The position numbers were made by a program, and so were the translations under genes. This document shows positions 22,499 through 31,780 of a stretch of 37,697 nt of DNA, piece after piece. The stretch covers positions 1 through 37,697 of the forward strand of contig JACPOB010000148.1 of NCBI GenBank assembly GCA_016185145.1, in the 5' to 3' direction. The stretch's first letter is position 1; each line of letters begins with the position of its first letter. The stretch is from Rhodospirillales bacterium. GTDB taxonomy: Bacteria > Pseudomonadota > Alphaproteobacteria > Reyranellales > Reyranellaceae. A model generated the notes under the pieces. That model searched no databases. It was not told where the DNA came from and was given only the letters and a program-made list of their open reading frames with translations.

Positions 22499-22663
22499 CC
22501 GTCGCCTTCCTGCGTACCGAAGACCCCCAAAGGCAGCTCGGGAGAAGTATGTAGCATCTCTCCTCGCCAATCGGTACGGGCGGCTTGTCCACTCTGTCTG
22601 CGGCTTAGCGGGTGGAAACCGACATCGACTTGTTCCGTGAGGGGGCTTGAAACGGATGTCCGG

Positions 22664-23089
22664 CTATTGCGGACGTGACAATCTCGATCCGTTACCCGCT
22701 AAGCCATCAAGCCGCGTGATCACGGTGGCCCCTGCAGCAGCTGCGACCATCACGCCAACGACGTACTGCCAGGTCATCGGTGTCATGACCAGCGGCCAGA
22801 CCTGCTGGACAAGGTTGAAGCCTGCGATTGCCGCCGGCACCCCAAACGCCGTCGCGATCAGCCACCGAACGATGCCTGACCGGCTGGTCTGGAAGGTCAC
22901 TTTGCCGCTCAAAAACAGCGCGATGCCGGCCACGGCTCCGATCGCGAACCCGCCGATCTCGCCGCTGCCTGCATGGATCGCCCAGAAGGCGATCCACACC
23001 CCGACGGCGAAGGGCACGACATAGACGGCGCAGAAGTAGAGCAGCACACAGAACGCCAGGAGGGCCACCAGGCCAATCAAGCCAATCAT
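22664..23089 (-). CDS. Small multi-span inner-membrane protein of unknown function
   Basis: I do not recognise a named family. The 141-residue protein is mostly hydrophobic, with about four predicted membrane segments (around residues 2-22, 25-40, 44-62 and 72-130 in two passes) separated by short polar turns (S-G-K-V-T-F-Q-T-S-R-S-G). The start at 23089 has a GGAGG ribosome-binding site; longer in-frame starts run into the non-coding gap. It is divergent from traG. Genes of this type near coupling-protein genes might serve in mating or surface exclusion, but the sequence alone does not show it. Confidence 0.65.
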   Translation of the reverse strand: MIGLIGLVALLAFCVLLYFCAVYVVPFAVGVWIAFWAIHAGSGEIGGFAIGAVAGIALFLSGKVTFQTSRSGIVRWLIATAFGVPAAIAGFNLVQQVWPLVMTPMTWQYVVGVMVAAAAGATVITRLDGLAGNGSRLSRPQ

Positions 23090-23388
23090 CGCATCCTCCA
23101 CCGATGGACGATGTGGAGTCGCCGCCGCACTGTTGCAACAACTTGAGATGGTACTCGGCCCACCTCGTACCTCGGATATGCGATGTGACATGGCTCGATT
23201 GCCCACAGCGCATCGAGTCCGGCCCCTGCCTCAGTTGCGCCCACGCACTTTCAAACGCGCTTTCCGCTCATGAAGGGTGTGTGAGCGCAGACGTGCGCAG
23301 GTAAGGCCCGTTTCTCCTTTCGGCGTTTTGGCGATTCCTATCGTGGTCCCGCGGCGCGCTTGCCGCCCAGCATTTCAGCCGGCCGCCT
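23090..23388. promoter_or_regulatory. Divergent intergenic region before the traG-trb operon
   Basis: This 299-bp gap between the membrane-protein gene and traG should contain the promoter for the traG-trb genes. The only symmetric element I see is a loose GGTAC/GTACC pair near 23151-23172. No lux box, clear -35/-10 pair or credible small gene is visible. Confidence 0.3.
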
Positions 23389-25419
23389 ATGACCCCGACG
23401 CGTTTTCTCATCGGCCAGATCGCCATCGTGTTCGCCATCGTGATCGGCGGCCTGTGGGTGGCCACGCAATGGGCGGCCACTGAGCTCGCCTACCAGCCGC
23501 GCTTGGGCGATCCTTGGTTCACGGCACTGGCGCTGCCGGTCTATCACCCCTGGCGGCTGTTCGAATGGTGGTATGCCTACGACGCCTATGCGCCCCGGCT
23601 GTTCGACGAAGCCGGCGTCATCGCAGCCTCCGGCGGCTTCCTCGGCATCATCGTCGCCGTGATCGGCTCGCTGTGGCGCGCCCGCCAGGCGCGGCTGGTC
23701 ACCACCTACGGCTCGTCGCGCTGGGCGAGCCGGCGCGAGATCGACCGCGCAGGGCTGTTCCGTGCGATGGGCGTGTTCCTCGGCCGCCTCGACGATCGCT
23801 ATCTGCGTCACGACGGGCCGGAGCATGTGATGGCCTTCGCGCCGACGCGGTCCGGCAAGGGCGTGGGCCTCGTCATCCCGACGCTGCTCTCCTGGACCGG
23901 GAGTGCTGTTGTCCACGACATCAAGGGCGAGAACTGGCAGCTCACCGCCGGCTGGCGCTGCCGCTTCTCGCACTGCCTGTTGTTCAACCCGACCGATCCG
24001 CGCTCGGCCCGCTACAACCCGCTGCTGGAAGTCCGCAAAGGACCGGACGAAGTGCGCGACGTCCAGAACATCGCCGACATCCTGGTCGATCCGGAAGGTG
24101 CATTGGAGAGAAGGAACCACTGGGAGAAGACCAGTCACGCCCTGTTGGTCGGCGTCATCCTGCACGTCCTCTACGCCGAGAGGGACAAGACGCTGGCCCG
24201 CGTCGCCACCTTTCTGTCAGACCCGCTGCGCTCTTTCGAGCACACCCTGCGCCGGATGATGGAGACCAACCATCTCGGCACGACGCAGCAGCCCCTGGTG
24301 CATCCCGTCGTCGCCTCGGCCGCGCGCGAGGTTCTGAACAAGTCGGAGAACGAGCGCTCGGGCGTGCTGTCGACGGCGATGTCGTTCCTGGGCCTCTACC
24401 GTGACCCGGTGGTGGCCGCGACCACGGCCGCCTGCGACTGGCGCATCGCCGACCTGGTCGACGCCGAGCGGCCGGTGACCCTCTACCTCGTCATCCCGCC
24501 CTCCGACATCTCCCGCACCAAGCCCCTGGTGCGCCTGGTGCTGAACCAGATCGGGCGGCGGCTGACCGAGCGCCTGGAAGGCGATCCCGGCAAGCGCCGG
24601 CGCCATCAGCTCCTGATGATGCTGGACGAGTTCCCCGCGCTGGGCCGCCTCGACTTCTTCGAGACCGCGCTCGCCTTCATGGCCGGCTACGGCATCCGCG
24701 CCTACCTGATCGCCCAGTCGCTCAACCAGATCTCCAAGGCTTATGGCGAGAGCAACGCCATCCTCGACAACTGCCATGTGCGCATCGCGTTTTCGTCCAA
24801 CGACGAGCGCACGGCCAAGCGCATCTCCGACGCGCTGGGGACGGCGACCGAGCTTCGCATGCAGCGCAACTACGCCGGCCACCGGCTGGCACCGTGGCTC
24901 AGTCACATCATGGTATCGCGCCAGGAGAGCGCCCGGCCGCTGCTGACGCCGGGCGAGGTGATGCAGCTGCCGGTCGCCGACGAGCTGGTGCTGGTCTCGG
25001 GCCTGCCGCCGATCCGCGCCAAGAAGCTGCGCTACTACGAGGACCGCAACTTCCTGGGGCGGGTGAAGGCCACCCCTGCGCTCTCGGAGACGGCCTACCG
25101 CGACCGTCCGCTGGCGCGGTCCGATGACTGGACCGGCCAGGTGCGGGACACCGACGTGCGGCTCAAGGAGGCGACGTTGGATCCGCAGTGGGCCGACGAG
25201 GACGAGGGCGGCCTGCAGCGCAACCGCCATCCTGACGTCACCGAGACCGAGGTCGTGCGGCCAATGGCGACCGAGCACGAGACCGACCTCGGCCTGAACG
25301 AGAGTGCCGTCGATGACACGAGCCTCGAGCGCGCGCGCTCCTCCCGGGCTGTGCGCCGGGCTTATGGCGTGAACCAGGGCCAGGGCCGTCACCGCGACGA
25401 CCTGTTGCCGTCGTTCTGA
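23389..25419 (+). CDS. traG: TraG/VirD4-type coupling protein
   Basis: The coupling protein is a hexameric inner-membrane ATPase that hands the relaxase-DNA complex to the type IV channel. The 676-residue protein has two N-terminal membrane helices (about residues 5-25 and 75-100), Walker A P-T-R-S-G-K157-G and Walker B L-M-M-L-D413-E-F. The T4SS-DNA-transfer domain follows up to about residue 570, and a charged variable tail after it. Length and order are normal for TraG of P-type systems. It opens the conjugation operon and is followed 11 bp later by the ribbon-helix-helix gene. The cargo cassette separates it from the relaxase gene. Confidence 0.95.
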   Translation: MTPTRFLIGQIAIVFAIVIGGLWVATQWAATELAYQPRLGDPWFTALALPVYHPWRLFEWWYAYDAYAPRLFDEAGVIAASGGFLGIIVAVIGSLWRARQARLVTTYGSSRWASRREIDRAGLFRAMGVFLGRLDDRYLRHDGPEHVMAFAPTRSGKGVGLVIPTLLSWTGSAVVHDIKGENWQLTAGWRCRFSHCLLFNPTDPRSARYNPLLEVRKGPDEVRDVQNIADILVDPEGALERRNHWEKTSHALLVGVILHVLYAERDKTLARVATFLSDPLRSFEHTLRRMMETNHLGTTQQPLVHPVVASAAREVLNKSENERSGVLSTAMSFLGLYRDPVVAATTAACDWRIADLVDAERPVTLYLVIPPSDISRTKPLVRLVLNQIGRRLTERLEGDPGKRRRHQLLMMLDEFPALGRLDFFETALAFMAGYGIRAYLIAQSLNQISKAYGESNAILDNCHVRIAFSSNDERTAKRISDALGTATELRMQRNYAGHRLAPWLSHIMVSRQESARPLLTPGEVMQLPVADELVLVSGLPPIRAKKLRYYEDRNFLGRVKATPALSETAYRDRPLARSDDWTGQVRDTDVRLKEATLDPQWADEDEGGLQRNRHPDVTETEVVRPMATEHETDLGLNESAVDDTSLERARSSRAVRRAYGVNQGQGRHRDDLLPSF

Positions 25420-25430
25420 GGGGGCGGGCG

Positions 25431-25847
25431 ATGAAGCGGCGCCACGAGTTCTATCTCGACGCGGACGTCTCCGAGCAGCTCAATGCGCTCGCCGCCAAGC
25501 CTGGCGCGTCGAAGACCGCGATCATGAGCGACGCCCTGCGGGCCTACCTCGAGCGGCGCGGCGCCAACGAGCTCGACCAGCGCTTTCGCGGCCGCCTCGA
25601 CAGACTCTCCATGCAACTGGGCCGCATCGAGCGCGACCAGCAGGTGATCGCCGAGATGCTAGCCCTGTTCGTGCGCTTCCAGCTCACGGTCACGGCGCCG
25701 GTTCCCGAAGCCGATCGCGCAGCCCGAGCCCTGGGCCAGGCACGTTACGAGTCCTTCCTCCAGCAGGTGAGCCGCAGGCTCGCGGGCAGCGCGGGCACGG
25801 TCGAGGACGTGCTGGCGCACCAGCGGCCTTCGGAGAGCGCGTCGTGA
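25431..25847 (+). CDS. Ribbon-helix-helix (CopG-family) protein
   Basis: This 138-residue protein has an N-terminal ribbon-helix-helix fold: H-E-F-Y-L-D strand, then helices V-S-E-Q-L-N-A-L-A and S-K-T-A-I-M-S-D-A-L-R-A-Y-L. A long helical region follows with R-L-D-R-L-S-M-Q-L-G-R-I-E-R-D. Such proteins regularly sit between traG and trbB in ICEs of this class and probably regulate the operon or assist relaxosome assembly. Its stop overlaps the GTG start of trbB (GTGA), so the two are co-translated. Confidence 0.85.
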   Translation: MKRRHEFYLDADVSEQLNALAAKPGASKTAIMSDALRAYLERRGANELDQRFRGRLDRLSMQLGRIERDQQVIAEMLALFVRFQLTVTAPVPEADRAARALGQARYESFLQQVSRRLAGSAGTVEDVLAHQRPSESAS

Positions 25848-26821
25848 GCGGCGCTGGCCAGTCCGAAGCCCGCGGCCGCCGGCGCGCCATGCTGCGCACC
25901 GCCATGGGCCCCGCGATCGGGGCCGCCCTGGCCGATCCAGGCGTGATCGAGGTCATGGTGAACCCCGACGGCAGCCTGCGCCTGGATCGGCTGGGGGAGG
26001 GGAGAGTCGATACCGGCGCCCGGCTGGGGACGGCCGACGTCGAGCGCATCATCCGCCTGGTGGCTTCGCACGTGCGCGTCGAGGTGCACGCCAACAATCC
26101 CGTCGTCAGCGCCGAGCTGCCGGAGACGAGCGAGCGATTTGAAGGCATCCTGCCGCCGGTCTCCACGGCCCCCTGCTTCTCGATCCGCAAGCCCGCCGCC
26201 AAGGTCTTCACCCTCGACGACTACATCGCCGACAACATCCTCTCCCCGTTGCAGGCCCATGCGCTGCGGCGGGCCGTCGCCGACCGCCGCAACCTCCTGA
26301 TCGCGGGCGGCACCAGCTCGGGCAAGACCACGCTTGCCAACGCCTTGCTGGCCGAGGTGGCGCGGCTCGACGAGCGGGTGATCCTGATCGAGGACACGCG
26401 CGAGCTGCAATGCGCCGCCCCCGATTGCGTTGCGCTCAGAACCAAGCCCGGCGTCGTGAGCCTGGCCGATCTCGTACGCTCGACGCTCAGGCTGCGGCCC
26501 GACCGCATCATCGTGGGCGAGGTGCGCGGGCCCGAGGCGCTCGACTTGTTGAAGGCCTGGAACACCGGCCATCCCGGCGGCATCGCCACCGTTCACGCCA
26601 ACTCCGCGCGCGCCGCCCTCTACCGGCTCGAGCAGCTGATCCAGGAGACAGTGATAGCCGTGCCGCGCCGGCTGATCGCCGAGGCTATCGACTACGTCGT
26701 GTTCATCCAGGGCCGTGGGCTCGCGCGCCGCGTCGAGGCCATCGCCGAGGTGACCGGTCTCGACGCCAACGGCGACTACCAGGTCAGCGAGCTCGCACCC
26801 CATCGCCTGCACACCCTTTGA
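25844..26821 (+). CDS. trbB: TrbB, VirB11-type ATPase of the type IV secretion system
   Basis: TrbB is a cytoplasmic hexameric ATPase that powers pilus assembly and substrate transfer. The 325-residue protein has Walker A G-G-T-S-S-G-K161-T-T, an Asp box R-V-I-L-I-E-D-T-R-E-L, and Walker B/His-box residues R-P-D-R-I-I-V-G-E-V-R-G and T-G-H-P-G-G-I-A-T-V-H-A-N. It starts at a GTG overlapping the preceding stop. It is the first gene of the trb block proper, and trbC follows after 17 bp with its own ribosome-binding site. Confidence 0.95.
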   Translation: MSGAGQSEARGRRRAMLRTAMGPAIGAALADPGVIEVMVNPDGSLRLDRLGEGRVDTGARLGTADVERIIRLVASHVRVEVHANNPVVSAELPETSERFEGILPPVSTAPCFSIRKPAAKVFTLDDYIADNILSPLQAHALRRAVADRRNLLIAGGTSSGKTTLANALLAEVARLDERVILIEDTRELQCAAPDCVALRTKPGVVSLADLVRSTLRLRPDRIIVGEVRGPEALDLLKAWNTGHPGGIATVHANSARAALYRLEQLIQETVIAVPRRLIAEAIDYVVFIQGRGLARRVEAIAEVTGLDANGDYQVSELAPHRLHTL

Positions 26822-26838
26822 GCCGAGGAGAGTGTTCC

Positions 26839-27153
26839 ATGCCCATCATCCGACCATTCAGGACCGCGGTTGTCCTCCTGCCGCTGATTCTGGCGAGCCC
26901 GGCCTGGGCGGCCGGCTCCAACATGCCGTGGGAGCAGCCGCTGCAGCAGGTTCTGGAGTCGGTCCAGGGACCGGTCGCCAAGATCATCGCGGTCATCATC
27001 ATCATCGTCACGGGCTTGAGCCTTGCCTTCGGCGACACCCACGGTGGATTCCGGCGGCTGATCCAGATCGTGTTCGGCATCTCGATCGCCTTTGCCGCCT
27101 CCTCCTTCTTCCTCTCCTTCTTCTCCTTCTCGGGCGGAGCGCTGGTGTCATGA
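26839..27153 (+). CDS. trbC: TrbC, VirB2-type pilin precursor
   Basis: TrbC is the major pilin subunit of P-type conjugation. The 104-residue precursor has a signal peptide ending S-P-A-W-A-A-G, a short hydrophilic stretch, then two hydrophobic helices (about residues 45-65 and 75-98) separated by G-D-T-H-G-G-F-R-R. This is the hairpin form of VirB2/TrbC. The TraF peptidase encoded at 12263-12775 is its probable processing enzyme. The stop overlaps the trbD ATG (ATGA). Confidence 0.9.
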   Translation: MPIIRPFRTAVVLLPLILASPAWAAGSNMPWEQPLQQVLESVQGPVAKIIAVIIIIVTGLSLAFGDTHGGFRRLIQIVFGISIAFAASSFFLSFFSFSGGALVS

Positions 27154-27407
27154 GCGCCGAAGGCTTCGAGGTGCCCCTGCATCGCGCGCTCTGTGAGCCT
27201 ATCCTGCTCGCCGGCGCGCCGCGCACCGTCGCGATCGTCAACGGCACCGTGGCGGCGGCCCTGGGCTTGGGACTGAGACTCTGGCTCGCCGGCCTGGTGC
27301 TCTGGGTGGTCGGCCATTCGCTCGCGGTGTTTGCGGCCAAGCGCGATCCCCACTTTGCCGACGTGCTGGCGCGGCATCTGCGGCAGCGGGGGTGGCTGTC
27401 ATGCTGA
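27150..27407 (+). CDS. trbD: TrbD, VirB3-type inner-membrane component
   Basis: This 85-residue protein has the typical VirB3/TrbD layout: a short polar N-terminus with F-E-V-P-L-H-R-A-L, two adjacent membrane helices (about residues 28-60), and a tail F-A-A-K-R-D-P-H-F-A-D-V-L-A-R-H. It associates with TrbE at the inner membrane. It starts within the trbC stop, and its own end overlaps the trbE start by 7 bp, as is usual for this operon. Confidence 0.92.
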   Translation: MSAEGFEVPLHRALCEPILLAGAPRTVAIVNGTVAAALGLGLRLWLAGLVLWVVGHSLAVFAAKRDPHFADVLARHLRQRGWLSC

Positions 27408-29860
27408 ACCTCGCCGAGTACCGCCATCGCGCCGATCGGCTCGCCGACCATCTGCCGTGGGCCGCCCTGATTGCGCCCGGCGTGGTGCTGAACAAGGACG
27501 GCAGCTTCCAGCGTACGTTCCGCTTCCGCGGGCCCGACCTCGAGAGCGCCACCGAGGCGGAGCTCTTGGCCGCCGCGGCCCGTCTCAACAATCTCTTGCG
27601 CCGCTTCGGCTCGGGCTGGGCGCTGTTCTTCGAGGCCGAACGGTTCGAAGCCCTCGGCTATCCCGATTCGCGCTTCCCCGACGCCGCCTCCTGGCTGGCC
27701 GACCGCGAGCGGCGGGCCGCGTTCGAGCAGCAGGCCGATCAAGAGGGGGAAGAGCGGCGTGGCGCGAGTCCCTTTGAGAGCGCCTACCATCTCACGCTTC
27801 TTTACCTTCCACCGGCTGACCGTGTGAGCCGGCTTGCACGTGCGTTCGTCGAGACAGGGCGCGAGGAATCGCAGCGTGACTGGCGGCAGGAGCTGGCGGG
27901 TTTCATCGCCGAGACCGACCGGGCGCTCGACCTGCTCACCGGTCTCCTGCCGGAGGTCGAGGCGTTGGACGACGCGGCAACGCTCACCTACCTGCACGGC
28001 ACCGTCTCGACCCGGCGTCATCGCCTCAGCGTTCCCGAGACGCCGATCTATCTCGACGGCTTCCTGGTCGACGAGCCGCTCACCGGCGGCCTCGAGCCGA
28101 TGCTGGGGGAGCATCATCTGCGGGCCGTCTCAGTGCTGGGCTTCCCCAACAACACCCATCCCGGCTTGCTGGACGCCCTCAATCACCTTGGCCTGCCCTA
28201 CCGCTGGGCCACGCGCTTCCTTGCCCTGGACAAGACCGATGCGCGCCAGGAGCTCACGCGCTTGCGGCGCCAATGGTTCGCCAAGCGCAAGTCCATCACC
28301 GCGCTCCTGCGCGAAGTCCTCTACAACGAGCCCGTCCAGCTGATCGACTCGGACGCCGACAACAAGGTGCTCGACGCCGACCTGGCGTTGCAGGCGCTGG
28401 GTGGCGATCATGTGGCGTTCGGCTACCTTAGCACCACCATCGTGCTGCTCGATCAGGACCGGCAAGCCGTCGACGAGAAGGTCCGGGCCGTCGAGCGCGT
28501 CGTCAACGGTGCAGGCTTCACCACCATCCGCGAGAGCCTCAACGCCGTCGAGGCCTGGCTCGGCACCCTGCCCGGCCACGTCTACGCCAACGTCCGTCAG
28601 CCGCTGGTCCATACGCTCAATCTGGCCCATCTGGTGCCGCTGAGTTCCGTCTGGGCGGGGCCGCTGCGGAACGATCATCTCGACGGCCCGCCGCTTTTCC
28701 ATGGCGAGACCAGCGGATCGACGCCGTTTCGGTTCTCGACCCATGTCGGCGACGTCGGCCACACGCTGATCGTGGGGCCCACAGGCGCGGGCAAGTCGGT
28801 GCTGCTCGCACTGATGGCCTTGCAGTTCCGCCGCTATCCAGGCTCGCAGGTCTACCTCTTCGACAAGGGCAACTCTGCCCGGGCCGCCGTGCTGGCGATG
28901 GGCGGGATGCACCACGTCCTGGGCGCCGACGGCTCGTTTGCCTTCCAGCCGCTCGCCCGCCTCGACGAGCCGGCAGAAGCCAGCTGGGCCGCCGAGTGGA
29001 TCGCGACCCTGCTCGAGCACGAGAAGATGAACGTCACGCCTGAGGTGAAGGAGGCGGTGTGGACTGCGCTTCAGAGCTTGGCGTCGGCGCCGGTCGAGGA
29101 ACGCACGCTGACGGGGCTCTCGGTCCTGCTGCAATCCAATGCGCTGAAGTCGGCACTGTTGCCCTACACCCTGGAAGGTCCGTTCGGCCGGCTGCTCGAC
29201 GCCGCTCAGGACCGGCTGGCGCTGTCGGACGTGCAGTGCTTCGAGACCGAGGAACTGCTGCATGAGACCGCCGTCGTCGCCCCGGTGCTCACATACCTCT
29301 TCCACCGGCTGGAGGAGCGGTTCGACGGCCGGCCGACGCTTCTGGTCCTGGACGAAGCCTGGGTCTTTCTCGACCAGCCCCTGTTCGCCGCCCGCATCCG
29401 CGAATGGCTGAAGGTGATGCGCAAGAAGAACGTGGCTGTGGTGTTCGCCACCCAGTCGCTGAGCGACGTGACCGGCAGCAGCATCGCCCCGGTCCTGATC
29501 GAGAGCTGCCCGCAGCGCATCTTCCTGCCCAACGACCGCGCGATCGAGCCGCAGGCGCGTGCGGCCTACGAACGCTTCGGCCTCAACGACCGCCAGATCG
29601 AGATCCTGAGCCGTGCCACGCCCAAGCGGCAGTACTACCTCAACTCCCGGCGCGGCAACCGCCTGTTCGAGCTCGGGCTGGGCCCGGTGGCGCTTGCTCT
29701 CTGCGGCACGTCCGATCCCGCGACCCAGGCTCTGATCGACCGCCTGCTCGCCGAGGGCGACGCCCAGTTTGCCGCCCGGTTCCTCGCCGCGCGCGGCCTC
29801 GACTGGGCGGCCGAGCTTCTGGACCAGTTCCCATCCCCTGCCTTGGAGCCATCGCCATGA
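27401..29860 (+). CDS. trbE: TrbE, VirB4-type ATPase
   Basis: TrbE is the largest ATPase of the secretion machine and drives pilin extraction and channel assembly. The 819-residue protein has a CagE/VirB4 N-terminal domain, Walker A G-P-T-G-A-G-K465-S and Walker B L-L-V-L-D651-E-A-W, followed by A-T-Q-S-L-S-D near 685. ATG 27401 is preferred over the in-frame GTG three codons before, because it gives the usual overlap with trbD and a typical M-L-N-L-A-E-Y-R start. The stop overlaps trbJ (ATGA). Confidence 0.95.
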   Translation: MLNLAEYRHRADRLADHLPWAALIAPGVVLNKDGSFQRTFRFRGPDLESATEAELLAAAARLNNLLRRFGSGWALFFEAERFEALGYPDSRFPDAASWLADRERRAAFEQQADQEGEERRGASPFESAYHLTLLYLPPADRVSRLARAFVETGREESQRDWRQELAGFIAETDRALDLLTGLLPEVEALDDAATLTYLHGTVSTRRHRLSVPETPIYLDGFLVDEPLTGGLEPMLGEHHLRAVSVLGFPNNTHPGLLDALNHLGLPYRWATRFLALDKTDARQELTRLRRQWFAKRKSITALLREVLYNEPVQLIDSDADNKVLDADLALQALGGDHVAFGYLSTTIVLLDQDRQAVDEKVRAVERVVNGAGFTTIRESLNAVEAWLGTLPGHVYANVRQPLVHTLNLAHLVPLSSVWAGPLRNDHLDGPPLFHGETSGSTPFRFSTHVGDVGHTLIVGPTGAGKSVLLALMALQFRRYPGSQVYLFDKGNSARAAVLAMGGMHHVLGADGSFAFQPLARLDEPAEASWAAEWIATLLEHEKMNVTPEVKEAVWTALQSLASAPVEERTLTGLSVLLQSNALKSALLPYTLEGPFGRLLDAAQDRLALSDVQCFETEELLHETAVVAPVLTYLFHRLEERFDGRPTLLVLDEAWVFLDQPLFAARIREWLKVMRKKNVAVVFATQSLSDVTGSSIAPVLIESCPQRIFLPNDRAIEPQARAAYERFGLNDRQIEILSRATPKRQYYLNSRRGNRLFELGLGPVALALCGTSDPATQALIDRLLAEGDAQFAARFLAARGLDWAAELLDQFPSPALEPSP

Positions 29861-30573
29861 CTCGCTTCGCGCGCGTTCTTCTCGTCGTCCTCGCCGTGGG
29901 TGTTGCCGGCGCCAGCGTGCCGGCGCGTGCACAGTTTGCGGTGTTCGATGCCCAGAACTACGCGGAGAACGTCCTGCAGGCCGCGCGCCAGCTCCAGCAG
30001 ATCAACAACCAGATCCAGGCGCTGCAGAACCAGGTCCTGATGCTGGAGAACATGGCGAAGAACCTCGCGAGCCTGGATGTCTCGCAGCTCGACAGCATGG
30101 TCTCCGCCTTGAGCCAGCTCGGCGGACTGATGAACCAGGCGCAGAGCATCGGTTTTAGCGTCGGCGCCAGCCAGGCGGCCTTCGATCGGCTCTTTCCCCA
30201 GCAATACGGCTCGTCGGTCACCGTTCCTCAGCTTGTCGCCGATGCCCGTCAGCGCTGGCAGGCGGCGCGCGACGCGTTCGGGCAAACCATGACGGTCCAG
30301 GCGCAGGTCGCCCAGAACGTCCAGGCCGATACCGCGACGCTGTCGTCGCTGGTGACGGCTTCGCAAGGGGCTGTTGGCAATCTCCAGGCGCAGCAGGCGG
30401 TCGCCCAGCTGGTGGCGCTCTCGGTCAAGCAGCAGCTCCAGGTGCAGGACCTCATGGCCGTCCAGTACCGCGCCAGCGCGCTCGAGCAGGCGCGCCACGC
30501 CGAGACGGAGGAGGCGGCGCGCGCCGCCTATGACCGCTTCCTCGGCACCGACTCCGCCTACACCGCGCAATAG
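29857..30573 (+). CDS. trbJ: TrbJ, VirB5-type pilus-tip component
   Basis: This 238-residue periplasmic protein has a clear signal peptide (cleavage expected after V-P-A-R-A). Long alpha-helical stretches rich in Gln, Asn and Leu follow (Q-I-N-N-Q-I-Q-A-L-Q-N-Q-V), as in VirB5/TrbJ proteins that sit at the pilus tip and help contact recipients. The C-terminus is again helical, with A-R-A-A-Y-D-R-F-L. It overlaps trbE by 4 bp. trbL begins only 28 bp later, so the trbK that often lies between them is absent. Confidence 0.93.
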   Translation: MTRFARVLLVVLAVGVAGASVPARAQFAVFDAQNYAENVLQAARQLQQINNQIQALQNQVLMLENMAKNLASLDVSQLDSMVSALSQLGGLMNQAQSIGFSVGASQAAFDRLFPQQYGSSVTVPQLVADARQRWQAARDAFGQTMTVQAQVAQNVQADTATLSSLVTASQGAVGNLQAQQAVAQLVALSVKQQLQVQDLMAVQYRASALEQARHAETEEAARAAYDRFLGTDSAYTAQ

Positions 30574-30601
30574 AGCCCAGCGACCGGCAGAGGGCGCCAA
30601 G

Positions 30602-31777
30602 ATGGACAACCTCAACGTCATCGACCGCTTCATGCAGGTCTTCATCCGCTACATCGACAGCGGGTTCGGCCTTTTAAGCGGCGATGTCGCCGCGCTCACC
30701 TCGATCCTGGTGGTGATCGACGTGACTCTCGCTGCGCTCTTCTGGCTGCTCGACGGCGAGGCCAACGTGCTCGCCCAGCTCGTGCGCAAAACGCTGTATG
30801 TCGGAAGCTTCGCCTTCATCCTCAACAACTTCTCGACCTTGGCGGATGCGATATTCTCGTCGTTCTCGACCCTCGGACTGCGGGTCACCAACAACGGGCT
30901 GAGCGCCCAGGATCTGCTGCGCCCCGGCCGGCTCGCCGGCGTGGGGTTCCAGGCCGCCTGGCCGCTCCTGCAGCAGGCTGGGTCGCAGGTCGGGTTCACC
31001 AATATCCTCACCAACTTCGCGATCATGCTCGTCCTGCTGTTCGCCTGGGTCGTGGTGGTCCTGTCCTTCTTCATCCTGGCCGTCCAGCTCTTCGTCACCG
31101 TGATCGAGTTCAAGCTGAGCACGCTGGCCGGCTTCGTTTTGGTGCCCTTCGCGCTGTGGACCAAGACCGCGTTCCTGGCCGAACGCGCGCTGGGCCACGT
31201 GGTGGCCTCCGGCGTCAAGGTGATGGTGCTCGCTGTCATCGTCGGCATCGGTGCCAGCTTCTTCGGCGACTTCACCAACGCCCTGCAAGGCTCCGTGACG
31301 CTGTCACAGGCGATGTCGCTCGTGCTTGCGTCGATCGCGCTGTTCGGGCTGGGCATCTTCGGTCCCGGCATCGCCGCGGGCCTGGTCTCGGGCGGACCCC
31401 AGCTGGGGGCAGGGGCCGCGGTCGGGACGGCCAGTGCGCTGGCCTCCGGCGCCATGCTGGCCGGCGGTGCCGCCTTGGGTGCCGCGCGCCTTGCCGGCGT
31501 CGGTGGTCTTACGGCCGTTCGGGCTGCCACGGTGCTCGGCTCCCGCTCGTCATCATCGGGACCGCCCGGTCCCGCGTCGCCGAGCGGCGGTGTGGGTCCT
31601 TCGGGGGGCGGCGCGGCGCCGACAGGAGAGGGACCGTCTGCAACAGCTGCCGGTGAGCCCGGCTGGGCACGCCAGCTTCGCGCCGCCCGGCGGCGTCGCC
31701 ATGCCCGAACGATGGGCCAGGTCCTGCGCGAAGGCGACAAGCCCGGTTCAGGGCTGTCGCTCGATCTCGGGGAGTGA
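30602..31777 (+). CDS. trbL: TrbL, VirB6-type polytopic channel protein
   Basis: TrbL spans the inner membrane and guides DNA through the channel. The 391-residue protein has about six hydrophobic segments between residues 25 and 270, including I-M-L-V-L-L-F-A-W-V-V-V-V-L, and the conserved L-S-T-L-A-G-F-V-L-V-P-F-A-L-W. A Gly/Ala/Ser/Pro-rich tail ends in a basic patch. The start is the ATG at 30602; the frame is open further upstream but has no coding character there. trbF starts three bases after its stop. Confidence 0.93.
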   Translation: MDNLNVIDRFMQVFIRYIDSGFGLLSGDVAALTSILVVIDVTLAALFWLLDGEANVLAQLVRKTLYVGSFAFILNNFSTLADAIFSSFSTLGLRVTNNGLSAQDLLRPGRLAGVGFQAAWPLLQQAGSQVGFTNILTNFAIMLVLLFAWVVVVLSFFILAVQLFVTVIEFKLSTLAGFVLVPFALWTKTAFLAERALGHVVASGVKVMVLAVIVGIGASFFGDFTNALQGSVTLSQAMSLVLASIALFGLGIFGPGIAAGLVSGGPQLGAGAAVGTASALASGAMLAGGAALGAARLAGVGGLTAVRAATVLGSRSSSSGPPGPASPSGGVGPSGGGAAPTGEGPSATAAGEPGWARQLRAARRRRHARTMGQVLREGDKPGSGLSLDLGE

Positions 31778-31780
31778 CCC

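Noticed and set aside
24217..25392. 391-codon minus-strand frame opposite traG
   Set aside because: Antisense shadow of the coupling-protein gene with no domain features.
28130..29932. 600-codon minus-strand frame opposite trbE
   Set aside because: Antisense shadow of a clear VirB4 gene, low-complexity composition and no motif.
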